From: UBA7330 sp965243485
GTDB taxonomy: Bacteria > Bacteroidota > Bacteroidia > Cytophagales > Cyclobacteriaceae
Direction of reading: 5' to 3'
Assembly (NCBI GenBank): GCA_965243485.1
Contig: CBDEVP010000001.1
Location: forward strand, 4,092,001-4,156,000
DNA length: 64,000 nt
Below the pieces are notes generated by a model. That model saw only the letters and a program-made list of their open reading frames with translations. It made no database searches and had not been told where the DNA came from. The position numbers were made by a program, and so were the translations under genes. Below, one piece after another: positions 61,828 through 64,000 of the stretch (position 1 is its first letter; each line of letters starts with the position of its first letter).

Positions 61828-61894
61828 ATGGTCGGTGTCTTCACCGACCATTCTGTTTCTATTTACATTCTTCGGGCTGGTGAAGACACCAGCC
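61828..61894. repeat. Double-hairpin repeat, left copy
   Basis: Two hairpins (61828-61851 with a 10-bp stem, 61875-61894 with an 8-bp stem) are separated by TTCTGTTTCTATTTACATTCTTCG. The stretch 61838-61887 recurs at 63571-63622 almost unchanged, on the other side of the IS110 gene. This is a REP-like intergenic element of unknown origin. Confidence 0.7.
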
Positions 61895-61957
61895 TGGGAT
61901 AGTGGGATCTCAAGGCGAGGGATGGCCTTCAGTTCATTCCAACCTGTGCGGTGGATT

Positions 61958-62038
61958 CCCCCTTAAGGGGGTCAGGGGGTGAGCGATGGCCTTTTCAAAC
62001 TTGTTAACCTATTTCGCTACCCCCGGCCCCTAAAGGGG
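61958..62038. repeat. CCCCCTTAAGGGGG and CCCCTAAAGGGG palindromes
   Basis: CCCCCTTAAGGGGG (61958-61971) is a perfect 14-base palindrome. CCCCTAAAGGGG (62027-62038) is a second, with the same flanking phrase style (GGGGGTCAGGGGGTGAGCGATGG). Such elements are common intergenic repeats in Bacteroidota. Confidence 0.6.
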
Positions 62039-62317
62039 TGCCTACGCTTTGGCAGAATCGAACTTGTGCGGTAGGTCCCTTCTATGTTGTAATCCAAGAG
62101 AATCACCTAATACTTTTTTCCCAAATGCCTTTTTTGGCCTCTTGTTTCATCATAAAAACATCCTTCTATCAACGGACTTAAGAAGCCGCATTTCCTTGTT
62201 TAATTCTTTATTTAATGAAAACAGCAGCCTTTAGGAAACGAATACTACAATGTAGCATCGCAAGGGACGTATAGCTGTCATTCAATTAGAGGTTGTTTTA
62301 TGATGATAGTTATTTCG

Positions 62318-63394
62318 TTAAGCCACAGCATACTGATACTCCGTTTCATTCTTCAATACATACCTTACTCGGCTCAATAGCTTCTTAGCAATTCGAATGA
62401 TAGCTCGATTGGGCTTCATTCGCTTACATAAGGTATTATAAGTCAGAGCCAGAGCAGGATCATTTCTGCTGGCAATCCAGGCACTTTCTACAAGTACTCC
62501 TCTCAGTGGTTTATTACTTCTGGAAGTAATCGAACCTGTCAGATCCCTATCCCCAGAAGAATTAGTGGTGGGAACCAAACCGATATATGAGCACAGTTTA
62601 TCCAGGCTGTTAAATCTTCTTATATCGCCTAACTCAGAAAGTAAAGTCATTGATACGATCAGTCCTATTCCTGGAATACTTCTCAGGCAATTAACCTGAT
62701 GAGCATACTCTTCACTTCTAGCTATTTCTCTTAGTTGTCTATTAATCTTAAGTAAAGTGGATCTCAAATGAGTTACAGTATCCAGTGTTCCGGATATTAC
62801 AGCGTGACCATATTCGGTACTCAATCTTATGGTAGTTAACCATTTGGAAAAATTGGCTGACCAGTAACGTGAAGCCGAATCCAATTCAGTTGGAATCTCA
62901 ATCCCATAAAAATGTAAAAAGGCCTTGATCCGCGTTTTATTCCTGCTAATCTCTTTCACAAGAGTTTTGCGATACCTTACCAGGCCGCGCAGTTCTTCGG
63001 TAGTCCTGGTGGGTACATGAATGGATTCTAAATCTCCATTTCGTAATGAACGAGCAATTTTTCTACTATCTCGTTTATCTTCCTTCTGCTTCCTCTCCTT
63101 ATCAGTAGTGGGAATATCTGCCGGGTTTACGACAATATTGTGAATGCCTTGAGCCTCCAGAGATCGATGAACACTGAAACCGCAAAACCCAGCTTCATAG
63201 GCCGAATGGTATTCAGCTCCCGGAAAGTTCTTTTTCAAATAGTTTGCAAGAACTTCTGAGCTAGGATCTTGTGAAAATGTTTTATGCGTGATGTGTTCCA
63301 GTAATATGGTTACTCGCCAATTCTTCAAATGCACATCAATCCCTACGAATACCTTTTGACCATCGAAACTCAATTCTTTACTTTTACTTTTCAT
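62318..63394 (-). mobile_element. IS110-family transposase
   Basis: The 358-residue transposase has the DEDD-type N-terminal domain (FVGIDVHLKNWRV, catalytic Asp about residue 20) and the C-terminal transposase_20 domain (CLRSIPGIGLIVSMTLLSEL, GLVPTTNSSGDRDLTGSITS with a conserved Ser). This is the IS110 family, which integrates with a bridge RNA made from a non-coding end of the element. The gene is intact. The boundaries are not certain: GCCTTTAGG sits on both sides (62229-62237 and 63476-63484) and could mark the junctions, which would give an element of about 1.25 kb. Confidence 0.9.
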
Positions 63395-63459
63395 AAGCTT
63401 CTATCTTTTAGTTTGATTATTGTTTACTTATTCAAAACTAAATCACATAGAAGCTTATG
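63392..63459. repeat. Inverted repeat at the 5' side of the IS110 transposase
   Basis: CATAAGCTTCTAT (63392-63404) and ATAGAAGCTTATG (63447-63459) are a perfect 13-bp inverted repeat, 42 bases apart. The first overlaps the start codon of the transposase. It could control translation of the transposase or be part of a structured RNA in the element end. Confidence 0.65.
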
Positions 63460-63771
63460 TTTTTACAATCATAAGGCCTTTAGGGAAAAAGGGGCGCCCG
63501 GCAAGGGTGAGTAATGGCCTTTTCCCTCCCTCATTCCAATGGTCGGTATCCTGACCGACTCCCTGGCTGCTCTTCACCGACCATTCTGTTTCTATTTACT
63601 TATTCTTCCGGCTGGTGAAGACCTGACTGCCGTCAGGCAGGCACCAGCCTGGGGTGGGGTGGCGGATCTCGGGTATGACGGAAATATCAAAATTCAACGG
63701 TTTTTAACCGTTTTAAACCTGATATTTTACTTAAATTATAATTAAAATGCGTGAAAATTATATTCGGATAA
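63395..63771. other. Region between IS110 and the partial cytochrome gene
   Basis: The 377 bases contain the inverted repeat at 63392-63459, GGCCTTTAGGG at 63475-63485 followed by AAAAAGGGGCGCCC (possibly the interrupted half of a CCCCTAAAGGGG-type palindrome), a hairpin GTCGGT ATCCTG ACCGAC at 63542-63559, and the right copy of the double-hairpin repeat. A frame at 63539-63745 runs through the repeats and is not coding. Confidence 0.5.
63571..63649. repeat. Double-hairpin repeat, right copy with an expanded loop
   Basis: TCTTCACCGACCATTCTG at 63571-63588 and the following bases to 63622 match 61838-61887 closely. The GGCTGGTG (63610-63617) pairs with CACCAGCC (63642-63649) across a longer loop that has gained CCTGACTGCCGTCAGG, itself a small palindrome. 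Confidence 0.65.
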
Positions 63772-64000
63772 ATGGTTAAGTACCTGTACGTCATCATTTC
63801 TTGTGTTTACCTGCTTGGTTGTCAGTCGAAAATAGACCTCCCTGACGACGTTTCACAGGCTTATGAGAATCTTCCTGATGAAATCGACTATAATTTTCAC
63901 ATCAAGCCGGTCTTGTCCGAAAACTGTTTTCAATGCCATGGCCCGGATGCCGCCAAGCAAAAAGCAGACCTTCGCCTGGACATCGCAGATTCTGCCTACA
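63772..64000 (+). CDS. Planctomycete-type cytochrome c lipoprotein (PSCyt1-like), partial
   Basis: I translated this by hand from the ATG at 63772 to the right edge. The 76 visible residues have a lipoprotein signal (YLYVIISCVYLLGCQ) and then FHIKPVLSENCFQCHGPDA with a haem-binding CxxCH (CFQCH), followed by KQKADLRLDIADSAY. That is the start of a PSCyt1 domain; full proteins also carry PSD1 and other domains for anaerobic or polysaccharide-linked oxidation. The rest is outside the window, so domain content is unconfirmed. Confidence 0.8.
   Translation, partial: MVKYLYVIISCVYLLGCQSKIDLPDDVSQAYENLPDEIDYNFHIKPVLSENCFQCHGPDAAKQKADLRLDIADSAY

Larger units (their letters stand above)
61725..62317. 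other. Intergenic region with a patchwork of palindromic repeats
   Basis: The 593 bases before the IS110 gene hold several palindromes: 61828-61851 (ATGGTCGGTG TCTT CACCGACCAT), 61875-61894 (GGCTGGTG AAGA CACCAGCC), 61958-61971 (CCCCCTTAAGGGGG), and 62027-62038 (CCCCTAAAGGGG). Short phrases such as GTGCGGTAGGTCCC and GCGATGGCCTT recur. No credible gene is present. A frame at 62049-62234 shows no protein-like features. Confidence 0.6.

Noticed and set aside
62049..62234. Short frame left of the IS110 gene
   Set aside because: Low-complexity, repeat-derived and without recognisable motifs.
63539..63745. Short frame downstream of the IS110 gene
   Set aside because: It is made of the palindromic repeat sequence and has no protein-like features.
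1..64000. CRISPR arrays, tRNA or rRNA genes
   Set aside because: No regularly spaced repeats and no cloverleaf or rRNA signature were found by reading.

Overview
The window comes from a member of the phylum Bacteroidota, most likely order Cytophagales (inference). The supporting signs are FecR-type proteins with a DUF4974 tail, many short lipoprotein signals, Bacteroidota-style promoters (TAnnTTTG at -7), weak Shine-Dalgarno signals, split ParE/ParC genes, the classical menaquinone pathway, and intergenic palindromes of the CCCGATA..TATCGGG kind. No rRNA, tRNA or CRISPR array was seen.

Layout. 0-13 kb is housekeeping: a partial asparagine-synthetase-B-like secreted protein, a MacB/FtsX permease, apt, parE, a lipoprotein hydrolase, a SatD-family gene, parC, a SanA/YdcF protein, a TerB-like protein, a rhomboid protease and a PA0069-type radical SAM enzyme. 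13-20.4 kb is a mostly minus-strand menaquinone cluster (menE, menB, menD, menF and a MenI-like thioesterase), interrupted by an orphan FecR gene. 20.4-28.3 kb holds a two-component NHEJ module (ligD, ku) beside a DUF72 gene, with small hydrolases and a SMUG-like uracil-DNA glycosylase. 28.6-35 kb holds an adaptor/MacB-permease/TolC efflux operon, a Rieske lipoprotein and two glycosyltransferases. 35.4-41.6 kb is a run of secreted proteins including an 803-residue leucine-rich-repeat protein. 41.8-51.3 kb is mixed accessory metabolism: a CHRD/cupredoxin lipoprotein, a pirin, a frameshifted sugar transporter next to a nucleoside hydrolase, a GH16 glucanase, a membrane LytTR regulator and a class C beta-lactamase-like hydrolase.

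From about 51.7 to 60.5 kb the sequence changes character. It looks AT-richer, most genes are unfamiliar, and they are packed like a mobile or defence island. Its core is a tight plus-strand operon: a sigma-70-like factor, two paralogous MORC/Hsp90-type GHKL ATPases and a large DUF4338 (DruA-like) protein. A UDG-superfamily gene overlaps the operon tail to tail. The sigma gene is preceded by a leader that can form mutually exclusive hairpins, one of which runs up to the start codon. I consider this a candidate undescribed anti-phage or genome-surveillance system; that is inference.

The right end (60.5-64 kb) has a ToxR-like membrane regulator, an IS110-family transposase set among intergenic palindromic repeats that are themselves duplicated on both sides of it, and the start of a planctomycete-type cytochrome c (PSCyt1) lipoprotein cut by the window edge.
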